A DNA stretch of 64,000 bases from Thiocystis violacea (GCF_016583575.1 NZ_NRRG01000002.1:177198-241197); one strand, 5' to 3'; numbered from the stretch's first letter, positions 50,652-60,446 are shown. Numbers and translations: made by a program. The notes: a model not told the origin generated them from the letters alone.

Positions 50652-51017
50652 GGAGTCGGCCGATAAGCCGGGTTCTGTCAAGGACAGCCATTCATCTAGG
50701 ACAGGCGTCACCGCCTGCCTCAAGCGACCTACCCGGGAACACGCGCGGGCCGCGCGTCGCAGTCGAGACTGCCTGTTCCCCTATTTGGTCTTGCTCCGGG
50801 TGGGGTTTACCCTGCCACTGATGTTGCCACCAGCGCGGTGCGCTCTTACCGCACCTTTTCACCCTTACCGACCGAGCCGAGCACGGAGCGGCGGTATCTT
50901 TTCTGTGGCACTTTCCGTGGACTCGCGTCCCCCAGGCGTTACCTGGCACCCTGCCCGATGGAGCCCGGACTTTCCTCCCTTTCCGCGAGCGGAAAGAGCG
51001 GCTGCCTGGCCAACTCC
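50652..51017 (-). ncRNA. rnpB: RNase P RNA (catalytic, type A)
   Basis: About 366 bases. The core sequences GGAGGAAAGTCCGGGCTCC near the 5' part and AAGGGTGAAA...GGTGCGGTAAGAG in the middle are universal for bacterial RNase P RNA. ACAGAACCCGGCTTATCGG marks the 3' end. GGAGTTGGCC at the 5' end and GGCCGACTCC at the 3' end pair to form the P1 helix, which sets the limits. It processes tRNA 5' ends. It begins 25 bases after rsmI on the same strand, the usual place. Confidence 0.96.
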
Positions 51018-51042
51018 TTGGCCGGCATGGTACCAGAGAGTA

Positions 51043-51951
51043 TCATCCGCTGTCGCGCGGTCCACCGGGGCGAGTCCCCGACGGGTGTCGATCCGACTCG
51101 CTCCCCAAGCCCAGGTCGAGCCCTAACTGATAGAGGGCGTTCTTCTTGCCGCCCGTCAGGCGCGCGGCCAGGGCGGCAGCCTGACTCAGCGGCAACGACT
51201 CGCCCAGTACGCGCAGGACCCGCGCGCATTCCTCCTGCCGCGCATCGCCATCCCCGTCGGGGCAGCCTTCCACCAGGACCACCATCTCGCCGAGACGTTG
51301 CTGCTCGTCCGATTCCAGGCGACGCATCAGTTCCTCGGCCCGCCCCGTGAGGAAGGTCTCGAAGCGCTTGGTCAGCTCGCGCGCGATGACCAGGCGCCGG
51401 GAGCCACCCAGGACCGATTCGATGTCTTGGAGCGTCGCCAATACCCGCTTCCCGCTTTCGTGGATGATCAGGGTTCCAGGCTCGCGGGCGACGGCCTCGA
51501 ACCAAGCCAGACGCCGAGCCTGCCCTCTGGGAGGAAAGCCGAGGAAGAGAAAACGGTCGCTCGGCAGACCGGAGGCGGACAGGGCGCAGATCGCGGCGCT
51601 GGCCCCGGGAACGGGCGTGACCGTCAGGCCGCGCGAGCGAGCGGCGGCGACCAGGGTATAACCGGGATCGCTGATCAGGGGCGTGCCGGCGTCGGAGACC
51701 AGGGCGAGGTTCCGACCCTCCTCCAGGGCGTCCAGCAAGCGCGGCGTCACGGCGGTTTCATTGTGTTCGTGATAAGCGATCAAGGCCCCGGAGATCCCGA
51801 AATGACCGAGCAGCTTCCGGGTCTCTCGGGTGTCCTCCGCGGCGATCAAGTCGACCTCGGACAGAACCTTACGCGCGCGGTCGGTCAGATCCCCGAGATT
51901 GCCGATCGGAGTTGCGACCACGTATAGTACCCCAGCTTGTTGCTGCATCAT
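51043..51951 (-). CDS. rsmI: 16S rRNA (cytidine(1402)-2'-O)-methyltransferase RsmI
   Basis: A 302-residue tetrapyrrole-methylase-fold enzyme. GVLYVVATPIGNLGDLTDRA at the N-terminus and AEDTRETRKLLGHFGI are diagnostic, and SDAGTPLISDPGY is the SAM site. RsmH and RsmI methylate the same nucleotide, and both genes are here. The start at 51951 is only 34 bases from that of divergent lpoA. Confidence 0.96.
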   Translation of the reverse strand: MMQQQAGVLYVVATPIGNLGDLTDRARKVLSEVDLIAAEDTRETRKLLGHFGISGALIAYHEHNETAVTPRLLDALEEGRNLALVSDAGTPLISDPGYTLVAAARSRGLTVTPVPGASAAICALSASGLPSDRFLFLGFPPRGQARRLAWFEAVAREPGTLIIHESGKRVLATLQDIESVLGGSRRLVIARELTKRFETFLTGRAEELMRRLESDEQQRLGEMVVLVEGCPDGDGDARQEECARVLRVLGESLPLSQAAALAARLTGGKKNALYQLGLDLGLGSESDRHPSGTRPGGPRDSG

Positions 51952-51985
51952 CCGCCCCGACAGCCTTTTTCAATGGAACGGAATC

Positions 51986-53830
51986 ATGCCCAAGAATTGC
52001 GTCGCACGTCCCTCTTTTTCTTCCCCGTGGTTTCTGGCACCCCTGTTCCTTGCGTTGACCCTGTCGGGCTGCGCCGTGAGTCCGATCCAGGAAGAAACCA
52101 GCATCCTCGCCCCCATTCCAACCGCCGAGTTGAATCGCGCCTTGATCCTGGAGACCCAGGGTCAGCCAGGGGACGCCGCGAAAATCTATCTCGACCTGGC
52201 CGCCAAGGCGGAGCCGCCGGCCAAGGCGCAATTGCGGATCAAGGCTGCACGGGCCTACCTCGCCGGCGGCCAAACCACCGAGGCGCGCGCGACGCTCGAC
52301 GCGATCACCCAAACGGAACTCACGGCCGGCCAGCGCGAGCTGTTCCAGTTGACCAGGGCGGAGTTGTCCTTGACCCTGGGACGCCCCAAGGACGCCATCG
52401 CCGACCTGGAGCGCATGCGGACTCAAGGCTTGCCGAACGACCTCAAGACCAGACGGCTCGGCGCCCTGGCCTCGGCCCTGCGACTCGACAACCAACCGGT
52501 CGCCGCGGCCGAGGCACTGAGCGAAATCGACCGCCTTCTGGTGAAGGACGAGCGACTGTTCAACCAGGTTTCCCTGGTCTCGACCCTGAGCGCCCTGGAC
52601 GGCGCCGAGTTGCGGAAACTCACCAGCCAGGGCCGAGGCCCAATGAAGGGCTGGGCCGATATCGCCCTGCTCGCGCGGCACAGCGGAGCCGACCCCAGTC
52701 GAATGGAGTCCAGCTATCGTGAATGGCATCAGAAACATCCGGCGCATCCGGCGCTCCCCGAACTGGGACGCGCCTATGCCGAGACCCTTTCGGGCGGGTA
52801 CGCGGCCGGCGATCGAGTGACCGTCATGCTACCCAGCGGTGGCCGCTTCGCCGCCGCCGCCAAGGCCGTTCGCGACGGGATCGAGGCCGCCAGGCGCGCG
52901 GACCGGGGCGAGAAACAGCCAGTCCTGGACTTCGCCGACAGCACCAACGCCGGTCGAGTCCGCGCCCTGCATGCCGCCGCCACGAAACAGGGCGCCAGGT
53001 ATGTAATCGGTCCACTGGAAAAGCCGGCCGTCGATGCGCTCACATCCGCCAAGGCCCTTTCAGTACCTACCCTGGCCCTGAACGAGGCGACCCGTTCCGA
53101 TCGGCGCGCGGAAAATCTCTTCCAGTTTTCACTCTCGCCCGAGAACGAAGCCGCCGAAGCGGCCAGCAAGGGCGCGGGCCTGGGAGCCAAAACCGCGCTC
53201 GTCCTCTATCCCGAGAACGCTTGGGGTCAGCGCCTCGCGAACGCCTTCCAAGCCCAATGGCGAAACCAGGGCGGAACCCTGGCCGGACAGGCGAGTTTCA
53301 ATCCAGCCGGGTCGAACCATGGCAAAACCTTGAGCAAACTCATCGGCGGAAAGGACGCGGACATGCTCTTCCTGGTCGCGACCGACGACATGGCCCGCGA
53401 GATCCACCCCCAAATCCGAGCCGCGACCACCAAGCCACTGATGGTCATCTCCACCTCGCATGTCTATTCGGGCCGCTTCGACGCGACACGCGACAAGCCC
53501 CTGGTCGGTCTCTACTTCGTCGACATTCCATGGATGCTCGACGCCGGGGCGAATGGCCCGCTCTCGCGCCGTGCCGTCATGGGCCAGACCTCCAGCGCGG
53601 CCGGCCCGCTGGCCCGGCTTTACGCCATGGGAATCGACGCCTATCGGCTGACGCCGCGACTGACGGAGCTGGCCAGGAATCCCGGCGCCTACCATCCGGG
53701 ACAGACCGGAGGGCTCGCGGTCGATTCGCTCGGACGCATCACCCGCCGGCTCGAACTCGGCCGCTTCACCGAGACTGGACCACGTCCGGCGGAAGCCTCG
53801 GGGAAGGCGTCCGACGCGGAACCGAATTAG
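51986..53830 (+). CDS. lpoA: Penicillin-binding protein activator LpoA
   Basis: A 614-residue outer-membrane lipoprotein. The signal peptide ends in the lipobox LSGC (Cys about 27). An N-terminal TPR-like helical part (about 45-230) precedes a LppC/periplasmic-binding-protein-like domain (TVMLPSGGRFAAAAKAVRDG onward, about 275-580). It activates PBP1A in E. coli. It begins a lpoA-yraN-dolP run after divergent rsmI. Confidence 0.92.
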   Translation: MPKNCVARPSFSSPWFLAPLFLALTLSGCAVSPIQEETSILAPIPTAELNRALILETQGQPGDAAKIYLDLAAKAEPPAKAQLRIKAARAYLAGGQTTEARATLDAITQTELTAGQRELFQLTRAELSLTLGRPKDAIADLERMRTQGLPNDLKTRRLGALASALRLDNQPVAAAEALSEIDRLLVKDERLFNQVSLVSTLSALDGAELRKLTSQGRGPMKGWADIALLARHSGADPSRMESSYREWHQKHPAHPALPELGRAYAETLSGGYAAGDRVTVMLPSGGRFAAAAKAVRDGIEAARRADRGEKQPVLDFADSTNAGRVRALHAAATKQGARYVIGPLEKPAVDALTSAKALSVPTLALNEATRSDRRAENLFQFSLSPENEAAEAASKGAGLGAKTALVLYPENAWGQRLANAFQAQWRNQGGTLAGQASFNPAGSNHGKTLSKLIGGKDADMLFLVATDDMAREIHPQIRAATTKPLMVISTSHVYSGRFDATRDKPLVGLYFVDIPWMLDAGANGPLSRRAVMGQTSSAAGPLARLYAMGIDAYRLTPRLTELARNPGAYHPGQTGGLAVDSLGRITRRLELGRFTETGPRPAEASGKASDAEPN

Positions 53831-53850
53831 GCCAACAGGGTCGATCAGGG

Positions 53851-54237
53851 ATGAATAGCGACGCGCGCGACGACCGGACAGGGGCCGATTCACGAGCGAT
53901 CGGCGACGACAAGGAACGTCTCGCCGAGACCTTCCTGACCAGCCGCAAGCTGAAGCTTCTGGCGCGCAACCATCGCTGTCGGTTTGGCGAAATCGACCTC
54001 GTCATGCTCGACGAGGCGGTGCTAGTGTTCGTCGAGGTCCGCTATCGAAGCTCCGGTCGGTTCGGTACGCCCGCGGAAACCGTGGACGCGCGCAAGCAGA
54101 AACGTCTGATCGCGGCGGCGCGCCACTACCTCCAGACCCATCCCAGTCAACGGCCCTGCCGCTTCGATGTCATCGCCATCAGCGGCCGGGATGAAATCCA
54201 GTGGATCAAGCATGCCTTCATACTCGACTCTTCCTAG
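53851..54237 (+). CDS. yraN: YraN/UPF0102 family protein
   Basis: A 128-residue protein with the restriction-endonuclease-like core. NHRCRFGEIDLVMLD and LVFVEVRYRSSGRFGTP hold the Glu/Asp/Glu of the fold, though the usual final Lys is Arg. Its function is not settled in the literature. It starts 20 bases after lpoA and overlaps the next gene by 26 bases. Confidence 0.9.
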   Translation: MNSDARDDRTGADSRAIGDDKERLAETFLTSRKLKLLARNHRCRFGEIDLVMLDEAVLVFVEVRYRSSGRFGTPAETVDARKQKRLIAAARHYLQTHPSQRPCRFDVIAISGRDEIQWIKHAFILDSS

Positions 54238-54823
54238 ACGAGGCGCGCTCGCCAGTCTCATCGTCTCGCTCGGCCTCGCCGTGACGGGCTGCGCGCCCTT
54301 GATCGTCGGCGGTGCCGTCGCCGGCGCCTCGGCGGTCTATGACCGACGCCATTATCAGGTGGTTCTTGACGATCAGCGGATCGAACTCGCCGCCATGCAA
54401 GCCCTGAGTCAGGATCCGGACATTCGGGACCGTGCGCGCATCGCGGTCACCAGCTACAACCACAGCGCCCTGCTCACCGGACAGGCGGACTCCGAAGCCA
54501 TCGCCCAGCGCGCCGGCGACCTAGTCAGCCGCATCCCCAAGGTGACGCGGGTCATCGATGAAATCGGCATCGGCGCCAGTGTCGGGATGGCGCGAACCTC
54601 CGACGACGCCCTCATCACCTCGCGCGCCAAGCTTGAACTGACCAGCATCGATCTCCCCGACTTCAATCCAACGCGGGTCAAGGTCGTCACCGAGAATGGC
54701 GTGGTCTATCTCATGGGACTGGTGAGTCCCAGTGAAGCGGAGGCCGCCGCCGAACGCATCCGCTATGTCCCAGGCGTCCGGCAGGTAATCAAGCTCTTTG
54801 AATACTCGGTGTCCGATGCCTGA
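54212..54823 (+). CDS. dolP: BON-domain lipoprotein, DolP-like
   Basis: A 203-residue lipoprotein with lipobox VTGC (about residue 27) and two BON domains (about 55-120 and 130-200). The order and sequence fit DolP (YraP), which supports outer-membrane integrity and BAM function. The ATG at 54212 is chosen over 54167 because the signal peptide then has the usual length. diaA, normally between yraN and dolP in enterics, is missing here. Confidence 0.88.
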   Translation: MPSYSTLPRRGALASLIVSLGLAVTGCAPLIVGGAVAGASAVYDRRHYQVVLDDQRIELAAMQALSQDPDIRDRARIAVTSYNHSALLTGQADSEAIAQRAGDLVSRIPKVTRVIDEIGIGASVGMARTSDDALITSRAKLELTSIDLPDFNPTRVKVVTENGVVYLMGLVSPSEAEAAAERIRYVPGVRQVIKLFEYSVSDA

Positions 54824-56240
54824 ACTCACTCCGGGCCTACGCGCCGACCTCGCGCGCATCGCGGGTGACGGCGGCCTCCTGACGGACCCGGCCGACTGCT
54901 GGCCCTACGGGTACGACAACAGCCGCCGGCACGCCCTGCCGCGGGCGGTCCTCTTCGCCACGCGCGAGGAGCAGGTCGCGGCACTCGTCGGGCTCTGCGC
55001 CAAGGCCGGTCTGCCGCTCACGGCGCGCGGCCTGGGGACCGGGACCACCGGGGCCACGGTGCCCGATCACGGCGGCCTGGTCCTGTCCTTCGAGCGCATG
55101 GACCGGATCCTGCGCGTCGCGCCCGGAGACCGCCTGGCCGTGGTTCAGCCAGGCGTGATCAATGCCAAGCTGCAGAAGGCCGTCGCCTCCGCCGGTTTCT
55201 TCTGGCCTCCCGACCCCACCAGCGCGGCGACCTGTACCATCGGCGGTAACCTCGCCTACAACTCGGCTGGCCCGCGTGCCGTCAAATACGGAACACCGCG
55301 CGACAACACCCTGGGGCTGCGCGCCGTGAGCGGCACCGGCGAGGTCTTTCGCGCCGGCGTGCTGACCACCAAGGGGGTCGTCGGCTACGATCTGACGCGG
55401 CTGATCATCGGCTCCGAAGGCACCCTGGCCCTCATCACCGAAGCCACGCTCAAGCTTACCCCTCTGCCCGAGGCCAAACGCACACTGCGCGCGACCTATG
55501 CCGATATCCACGCCGCCGCCCGCGCGGTCTCGTCCATCATGGCCCAGCCCGTCACCCCCTGCGCGCTGGAATTCATGGATGCGTCCGCGATCGCCATGGT
55601 CAGCCGCTACTCGGAGATCGACCTCCCGCAAGGCGCCGGAGCACTCTTGATGATCGAGGTGGACGGCCCGGCGGCCTGTATCCACGAGGCACAGCAGGCG
55701 GTGGCGGAAGCGGCTCGAATCGCGGGGCCGCTCGAGCTGCGGCTCGCCGAAACGGCGGCGGAAGTCGCGGCGCTCTGGAAGACACGCAAGGCCCTTTCGC
55801 CCGCGCTGCGCCACATCGCACCGAAAAAGATCAACGAGGACGTCGTGGTTCCGGTCTCGCGCATGGGCGAATTCATCGAGGAACTGGAACGGCTCTCGCG
55901 CGCGACCGGTATCCGGATCGTCAATTTTGGCCATGCCGGCAACGGCAACATCCATGTCAATCTGCTGATCGACCCAGAGGATAGCGATGAGGTGGCCCGC
56001 GCCGCCGAATGCCTGGACGCGGTCTTCGCACTGGTGTTGCGTCTGGAGGGCACGCTCTCCGGGGAGCATGGCGTCGGACTCGAAAAGCGGGATTTCGTGG
56101 ATCGCGAACTGGATCCGGTCGCGCTCGGGCTCATGCGCGGAATCAAGGCGCACTTCGACCCGGCCGGCATCCTCAATCCAGGCAAGTCGCTACCACTGGA
56201 AGGTTTTCTTGCAAAACCCGACCGGGGGCTCGTGAAATAG
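54816..56240 (+). CDS. glcD: GlcD-like FAD-linked oxidase
   Basis: A 474-residue FAD_binding_4 oxidase. PLTARGLGTGTTGATVPDHGG and TIGGNLAYNSAGPRAVKYG bind FAD; the C-terminal FGHAGNGNIHVNLL and GEHGVGLEKRDF are typical of GlcD and D-lactate dehydrogenases. It overlaps the dolP-like gene by eight bases. glcE and glcF are at 17-18 kb, so it could be the missing catalytic subunit; D-lactate or another hydroxyacid is possible. Its TAG stop lies inside a short dispersed repeat. Confidence 0.85.
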   Translation: MPELTPGLRADLARIAGDGGLLTDPADCWPYGYDNSRRHALPRAVLFATREEQVAALVGLCAKAGLPLTARGLGTGTTGATVPDHGGLVLSFERMDRILRVAPGDRLAVVQPGVINAKLQKAVASAGFFWPPDPTSAATCTIGGNLAYNSAGPRAVKYGTPRDNTLGLRAVSGTGEVFRAGVLTTKGVVGYDLTRLIIGSEGTLALITEATLKLTPLPEAKRTLRATYADIHAAARAVSSIMAQPVTPCALEFMDASAIAMVSRYSEIDLPQGAGALLMIEVDGPAACIHEAQQAVAEAARIAGPLELRLAETAAEVAALWKTRKALSPALRHIAPKKINEDVVVPVSRMGEFIEELERLSRATGIRIVNFGHAGNGNIHVNLLIDPEDSDEVARAAECLDAVFALVLRLEGTLSGEHGVGLEKRDFVDRELDPVALGLMRGIKAHFDPAGILNPGKSLPLEGFLAKPDRGLVK

Positions 56241-56364
56241 ACAGGATTGAAAATTTCCAGGAAACCTTGCGCCCCTGATCCGCCCGGTCATAGACAGGAT
56301 GAGCAGGATTTATAAAGCTCTGTTTTTAATCCTGTAAATCTTGAAGAATCCTGTTAATCCTGTC
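56237..56364. repeat. ATCCTGT-type dispersed repeat with inverted arms
   Basis: ATAGACAGGAT occurs at 56237-56247 and 56290-56300. The second copy begins an imperfect hairpin: GACAGGAT-GA-GCAGGATT (56293-56310) pairs with AATCCTGT-TA-ATCCTGTC (56347-56364). Such ATCCTGT repeats are scattered in many proteobacterial genomes, often after genes. The hairpin may also end glcD and ptsP transcripts. Confidence 0.75.
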
Positions 56365-56431
56365 CATTTCCGGAGCTTTCGGTCGGGTACGGACGCTCCC
56401 GGAAATCGCCCCAGGCTCGCTAGATTCCGAT

Positions 56432-58693
56432 CTACCGGCCCGGCCGTACCAGGCCACCCAGCCCGACCGTCTCAAGGGCATCCAGCAGCAACCGGCGGAC
56501 CGAGCCGGCATCCTCGCATTGCAGGGCCACCTTGAGCACCTCGCGCGCCCGCACCTTGCTGATGCTGCGGATCACCTTCTTGACGCGCAACAGACTGCCG
56601 GCTCCCATGCTCAGACTATGGACACCCATCCCGAGCAGCAGGAAGGTGGCCAGCGGATCACCCGCCATCTCGCCGCAGACGCTGACCTCCTTGCCGTGGA
56701 GTCTGGCGCCCGTCAGGATCTGGAGCAGGGCGCGCAGCACGGCCGGGTGGTATTCGTTGTAGAGCTTGGCGACATGCGGGTTGTTGCGATCGACGGCGAG
56801 CAGATATTGCGTGAGATCGTTGGTGCCGACCGAAAGGAAGTCGACCCGGCGCGCCAGGGCCTCGGCCTGATAGACGGCGGCCGGAACCTCGATCATGACG
56901 CCGACCGGCGGCATCCTCACCTGATAGCCTTCCTCAAGCAGTTCGTCATGAGCGCGACGGATCAGCAGCAGGGCATCGTCGACCTCGGTGACGGTGCTGA
57001 CCATGGGTAGCAGCAACTGGAGGTTGTCCAGCCCAATGGCCGCCCGCAGGACGGCCCGGACCTGGGTAATAAAGATTTCCGGGTGATCGAGCGTGATGCG
57101 GATCCCTCGCCAACCGAGAAAGGGATTGGCCTCGTGCATCGGAAAATAAGGCAATGGCTTATCGCCGCCGATATCCAGGGTGCGGATGGTCACGGGGCGT
57201 GGCGCGAACAGTTCGAGCACATGTCGATAGTTCGCCATCTGGGCGGCCTCGCCCGGAAAGCTATCGCGCACGATAAACGGCAGCTCGGTGCGATAGAGGC
57301 CGACCCCGGCGGATTCCTCGATCCCCAGTGGACGGTTCTCCGAGACCAGGCCGGTATTGAGGTACAGGGGAATCAGATAGCCGTCCGTGGTCTCGGCCGG
57401 AAGATGCCGGAGGGCCTGGAGTTCATTGGTCAGCGCCGCGTCGTCGGCGGCGAGCCGCTGATACTCCAGACGCACCGCCGGACCGGGCGAAACGTAGACA
57501 CGGCCGCGGTAGCCATCCACAACCATTTCGCGTCCCTCGACCCGCCCCACGGGCAGATCCGACACACCCATCGCCGCCGGAACCCCCATGCCACGCGCCA
57601 GGATGCCGACGTGGGATGAACCCGAACCGGTGGTGGATACGATTCCAGCCAGCTTTTCGCGCGGGACATCGGCGATCTGCATGGCGCTGATCTCCTCGCC
57701 CACCAGAATCGCCTGGGCTGGGTACTGGATCGGCGCGGCGACCTGATTCTGCAAATGCATCAGGATGCAGCGGCCCAGGTCGCGGACATCGGAGGCCCGC
57801 TCGCGCAGATAGGTGTCATCCATGTTGTCGAACACCCGGGCGTGCTCGGTGATAGTCTCGCGCAAGGCCCCAGGCGCCCAATTGCCGTCGCGAATCCGTG
57901 ACAGGGTGCCGTCGATCAGGGTATCGCTCTCCAGCATGAGGCGCCAGGCATCGAACAGCGCCATGTCCTCCGTGCTCAGATGAACCTGCGTGCGGGAGGC
58001 GAAACGGTCGAGATCGTCGGCCACGTTTCGTACCGCCCGGCGAAAATCCTCCGACTCCGCCGCGGGATCCTCGGGCCGACGGTCGGGCACGGCATCCAGA
58101 TCCGCCGGCGGATAAACCACCACGGCGACGCCGATACCGATACCTGGAGAAGCCGCCAGACCCGGCAGAAAGCGTTGCGGAATGCCCTCGTCCTGAAGGC
58201 GCGCGAGTTCGCCGCTGGTACGGGCGAAGGTGATGGCGCCCGCCAACTGCGAGGCCAGGGTCATGACGAAGGTGACCTCGTCCTCCCCGAAGTGCCGCTG
58301 CTCGCGCTGGCGCAAAACCAGCACGCCCAACACCTTGCGGTTCTGAATGATGGGCGCCCCCAGGAATCCGTGATACCGCTCCTCGCCGGTATCGATGATG
58401 CACTCGTAGCGAGGATGATTGGCCGCGTCGTCCAGATTGATGGGTTCGGCGCGCTCGCTCACCAAACCGATCAGCCCCCGCCCGAGTTCCAGCCGCACCC
58501 GCCCGACGGCGTCCTTACGCAGTCCATCGGTCGCGTGCAGGACATGTCGGTGATTGTCGTAGTCGTTGAGGTAGACCGAGCAGACATCGGCGCCCACGGC
58601 ACCCTTAACGCGACGCACGATGATGGTCAACGCCTCCTCAAGGTCACGGGCGTTGTTCACCTCCTGAACGATGCGCCTGAGGGATTCGAGCAT
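56432..58693 (-). CDS. ptsP: Phosphoenolpyruvate--protein phosphotransferase PtsP (nitrogen PTS enzyme I)
   Basis: A 753-residue enzyme. Residues 1-150 are a GAF domain, as in EI-Ntr. The phosphorylated His lies in GSGSSHVGILARG at about residue 361, and the PEP-binding TIM barrel contains RTLDIGGDKPLPYFP, FRxLQLLLPM-type segments and SVGTNDLTQYLLAVDR. MLESLRRIVQEVNNARDL is the family start; a TTG at 58738 would be 15 residues earlier. It phosphorylates NPr. It lies 178 bases after rppH on the same strand. Confidence 0.96.
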   Translation of the reverse strand: MLESLRRIVQEVNNARDLEEALTIIVRRVKGAVGADVCSVYLNDYDNHRHVLHATDGLRKDAVGRVRLELGRGLIGLVSERAEPINLDDAANHPRYECIIDTGEERYHGFLGAPIIQNRKVLGVLVLRQREQRHFGEDEVTFVMTLASQLAGAITFARTSGELARLQDEGIPQRFLPGLAASPGIGIGVAVVVYPPADLDAVPDRRPEDPAAESEDFRRAVRNVADDLDRFASRTQVHLSTEDMALFDAWRLMLESDTLIDGTLSRIRDGNWAPGALRETITEHARVFDNMDDTYLRERASDVRDLGRCILMHLQNQVAAPIQYPAQAILVGEEISAMQIADVPREKLAGIVSTTGSGSSHVGILARGMGVPAAMGVSDLPVGRVEGREMVVDGYRGRVYVSPGPAVRLEYQRLAADDAALTNELQALRHLPAETTDGYLIPLYLNTGLVSENRPLGIEESAGVGLYRTELPFIVRDSFPGEAAQMANYRHVLELFAPRPVTIRTLDIGGDKPLPYFPMHEANPFLGWRGIRITLDHPEIFITQVRAVLRAAIGLDNLQLLLPMVSTVTEVDDALLLIRRAHDELLEEGYQVRMPPVGVMIEVPAAVYQAEALARRVDFLSVGTNDLTQYLLAVDRNNPHVAKLYNEYHPAVLRALLQILTGARLHGKEVSVCGEMAGDPLATFLLLGMGVHSLSMGAGSLLRVKKVIRSISKVRAREVLKVALQCEDAGSVRRLLLDALETVGLGGLVRPGR

Positions 58694-58871
58694 GCTGAAG
58701 GACGGGCTCACGCCCGGCGACGATTGGATGTCGGACAAACTGGTGCCTGGCTGAAGGGTTGCTGGATCGAATTGGCCGCCATTGAAGGCAAGAGCCGGAA
58801 GTGACGGAGCCGCTTATCAACCAGCGCGCCCGCGCCTTGAACTCATTCACGGACAAGAGGTTTGGGATCGG

Positions 58872-59444
58872 CTAGGGATACCTTTGGCGCAGAAATTTGG
58901 AGGTTCCGGAATAGACATGGCCGCGTTCCGGCACACCCTCCGGGTAGAGTATCGGAGCCAGTTCCTCAAGCGCCTGCTGATAGACGTGGCGCTTGAAATA
59001 CACTACCTCATATAGGGGCTGCCAATACCTGACCCAACGCCAGGCATCGAATTCCGGCTTGTCCGTGCGGTCGAGGCAGAAGGCGTCCTCGCCGCAGTCG
59101 ACCCGGAGCATGAACCAGACCTGCTTCTGACCGATGCAGGTCGGGCCACAGTGGCGACGGATATAACGCTTGGGCAGATGATAGCGCAGCCAGCCGCGCG
59201 TGCAGCCAAGGATGGTCACATGCGGCTCCCTCAGGCCGACTTCTTCCTCCAACTCCCGAAACATGGCCTCCTCGGGCGTTTCGTTTGGATTGATGCCCCC
59301 CTGCGGAAACTGCCAGGCATTCTGGCCGACGCGGCGCCCCCAGAATAGGCGTCGGTCCTGATTGGTCAGGATGATGCCGACATTGGGTCTAAAGCCGTCG
59401 TGGTCGATCAAGGATTCATGTCCCCTTGGCTTGTCCTGCCCCAT
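58872..59444 (-). CDS. rppH: RNA pyrophosphohydrolase RppH
   Basis: A 190-residue Nudix enzyme that removes 5' pyrophosphate from mRNA to start decay. [11 protein letters not shown] and [17 protein letters not shown] lead into the Nudix box ending RELEEEVGL. The ATG at 59444 gives ten more residues than E. coli RppH; an in-frame TTG near 59411 would match it better. Divergent from the HAD gene. Confidence 0.94.
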   Translation of the reverse strand: MGQDKPRGHESLIDHDGFRPNVGIILTNQDRRLFWGRRVGQNAWQFPQGGINPNETPEEAMFRELEEEVGLREPHVTILGCTRGWLRYHLPKRYIRRHCGPTCIGQKQVWFMLRVDCGEDAFCLDRTDKPEFDAWRWVRYWQPLYEVVYFKRHVYQQALEELAPILYPEGVPERGHVYSGTSKFLRQRYP

Positions 59445-59600
59445 TTTTCCACAGACCGCTCGTCCCCGGCAAGCAAGGCCGAGTATAAGCGATTGCCAAT
59501 CAAGAGCTTGGTCGTCGTGGCCGGGGCTTCCGTCACGCTCGGCGCGACGCGCCGGAACCGCACGGACAACCGACGGGCCTTGAAACAGGTTCGCGAATCC

Positions 59601-59631
59601 GTGAGTATCCCGGATGCTCCGGGATACTCAC
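59601..59631. promoter_or_regulatory. Perfect hairpin upstream of the HAD gene
   Basis: GTGAGTATCCCGG pairs with CCGGGATACTCAC across five bases (13-bp perfect stem). It lies in the rppH-HAD divergent region, 34 bases before the HAD start. It could be an operator dyad or a leader hairpin. Confidence 0.6.
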
Positions 59632-59664
59632 CCCCATCCTTCATCACCGACTGGAATCCGCCTC

Positions 59665-60321
59665 GTGCCACTGGCTATTTTCGATCTCGACAACACCCTT
59701 CTGGATGGCGACTCCGACTACCTCTGGGGACGCTTTCTCGCCAGACACGGCGTCGTGGATGGCGATACGTACGAGCGCGAGAACGAACGCTTCTACCGCG
59801 AATACCTGGCCGGCACACTTGTGATCCAGGAATTCCTCCGCTTTTCGCTGCGTCCGCTCCGCGATCACCCCAGGAACCGCATGGAGGCGCTGCGCGAGCG
59901 CTTCATGGCCGAGATCATCCAGCCCATCATGCTCCCGGCCGCGCGCCGCCTCATCGAGACCCACAAGGCCGCAGGTGACATCCCGCTGATCATCACGGCC
60001 ACCAACGCCTTCGTCACCGCCCCCATCGCCGCGCATTTCGGGGTGCCGCACCTGATCGCCACCCTACCCGCCGAAAGCGAGGGCGTCTATACGGGCGAGG
60101 TCGAAGGCGTGCCGGCCTTTCGCGAGGGCAAGGTCATCCGCCTGGAGCAGTGGCTGCGCGAGCACGACCTGGACCTGACCGGAAGTTGCTTCTACAGTGA
60201 CTCGCACAACGACCTGCCGCTCCTGGAGCGCGTCGACCGTGCCGTCGCGGTGGATCCGGACGCGCGATTGCGCGAGACCGCCGAGGAGTGCGGCTGGCTG
60301 ATCATCTCCCTGCGCGGCTGA
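59665..60321 (+). CDS. HAD-superfamily (SerB-like, subfamily IB) phosphatase
   Basis: A 218-residue phosphatase. Motif I is AIFDLDNTLLDGDSD with the nucleophilic Asp, motif II TATNAF, and motif IV SDSHNDLPLL. It resembles the histidinol-phosphatase-like HAD-IB enzymes often found beside rppH. The substrate is unknown. The GTG at 59665 begins MPLAIFDLD; an upstream start at 59614 lies within the hairpin and is unlikely. Confidence 0.88.
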   Translation: MPLAIFDLDNTLLDGDSDYLWGRFLARHGVVDGDTYERENERFYREYLAGTLVIQEFLRFSLRPLRDHPRNRMEALRERFMAEIIQPIMLPAARRLIETHKAAGDIPLIITATNAFVTAPIAAHFGVPHLIATLPAESEGVYTGEVEGVPAFREGKVIRLEQWLREHDLDLTGSCFYSDSHNDLPLLERVDRAVAVDPDARLRETAEECGWLIISLRG

Positions 60322-60446
60322 GCCCCGGCACGACCCACCCAGGCTAGCCGCCCCACGGTCACCTCCCCGTCATCGGGTTCACATCAGCCCGCAACAGTCG
60401 CGCACTAAGATCATCCTCCAGGCATTTTTCCTTCGGAGGGTTTTTC

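Noticed and set aside
50560..51126. Open frame across 50560-51126
   Set aside because: It runs through the RNase P RNA on the opposite strand, whose conserved core is clear.
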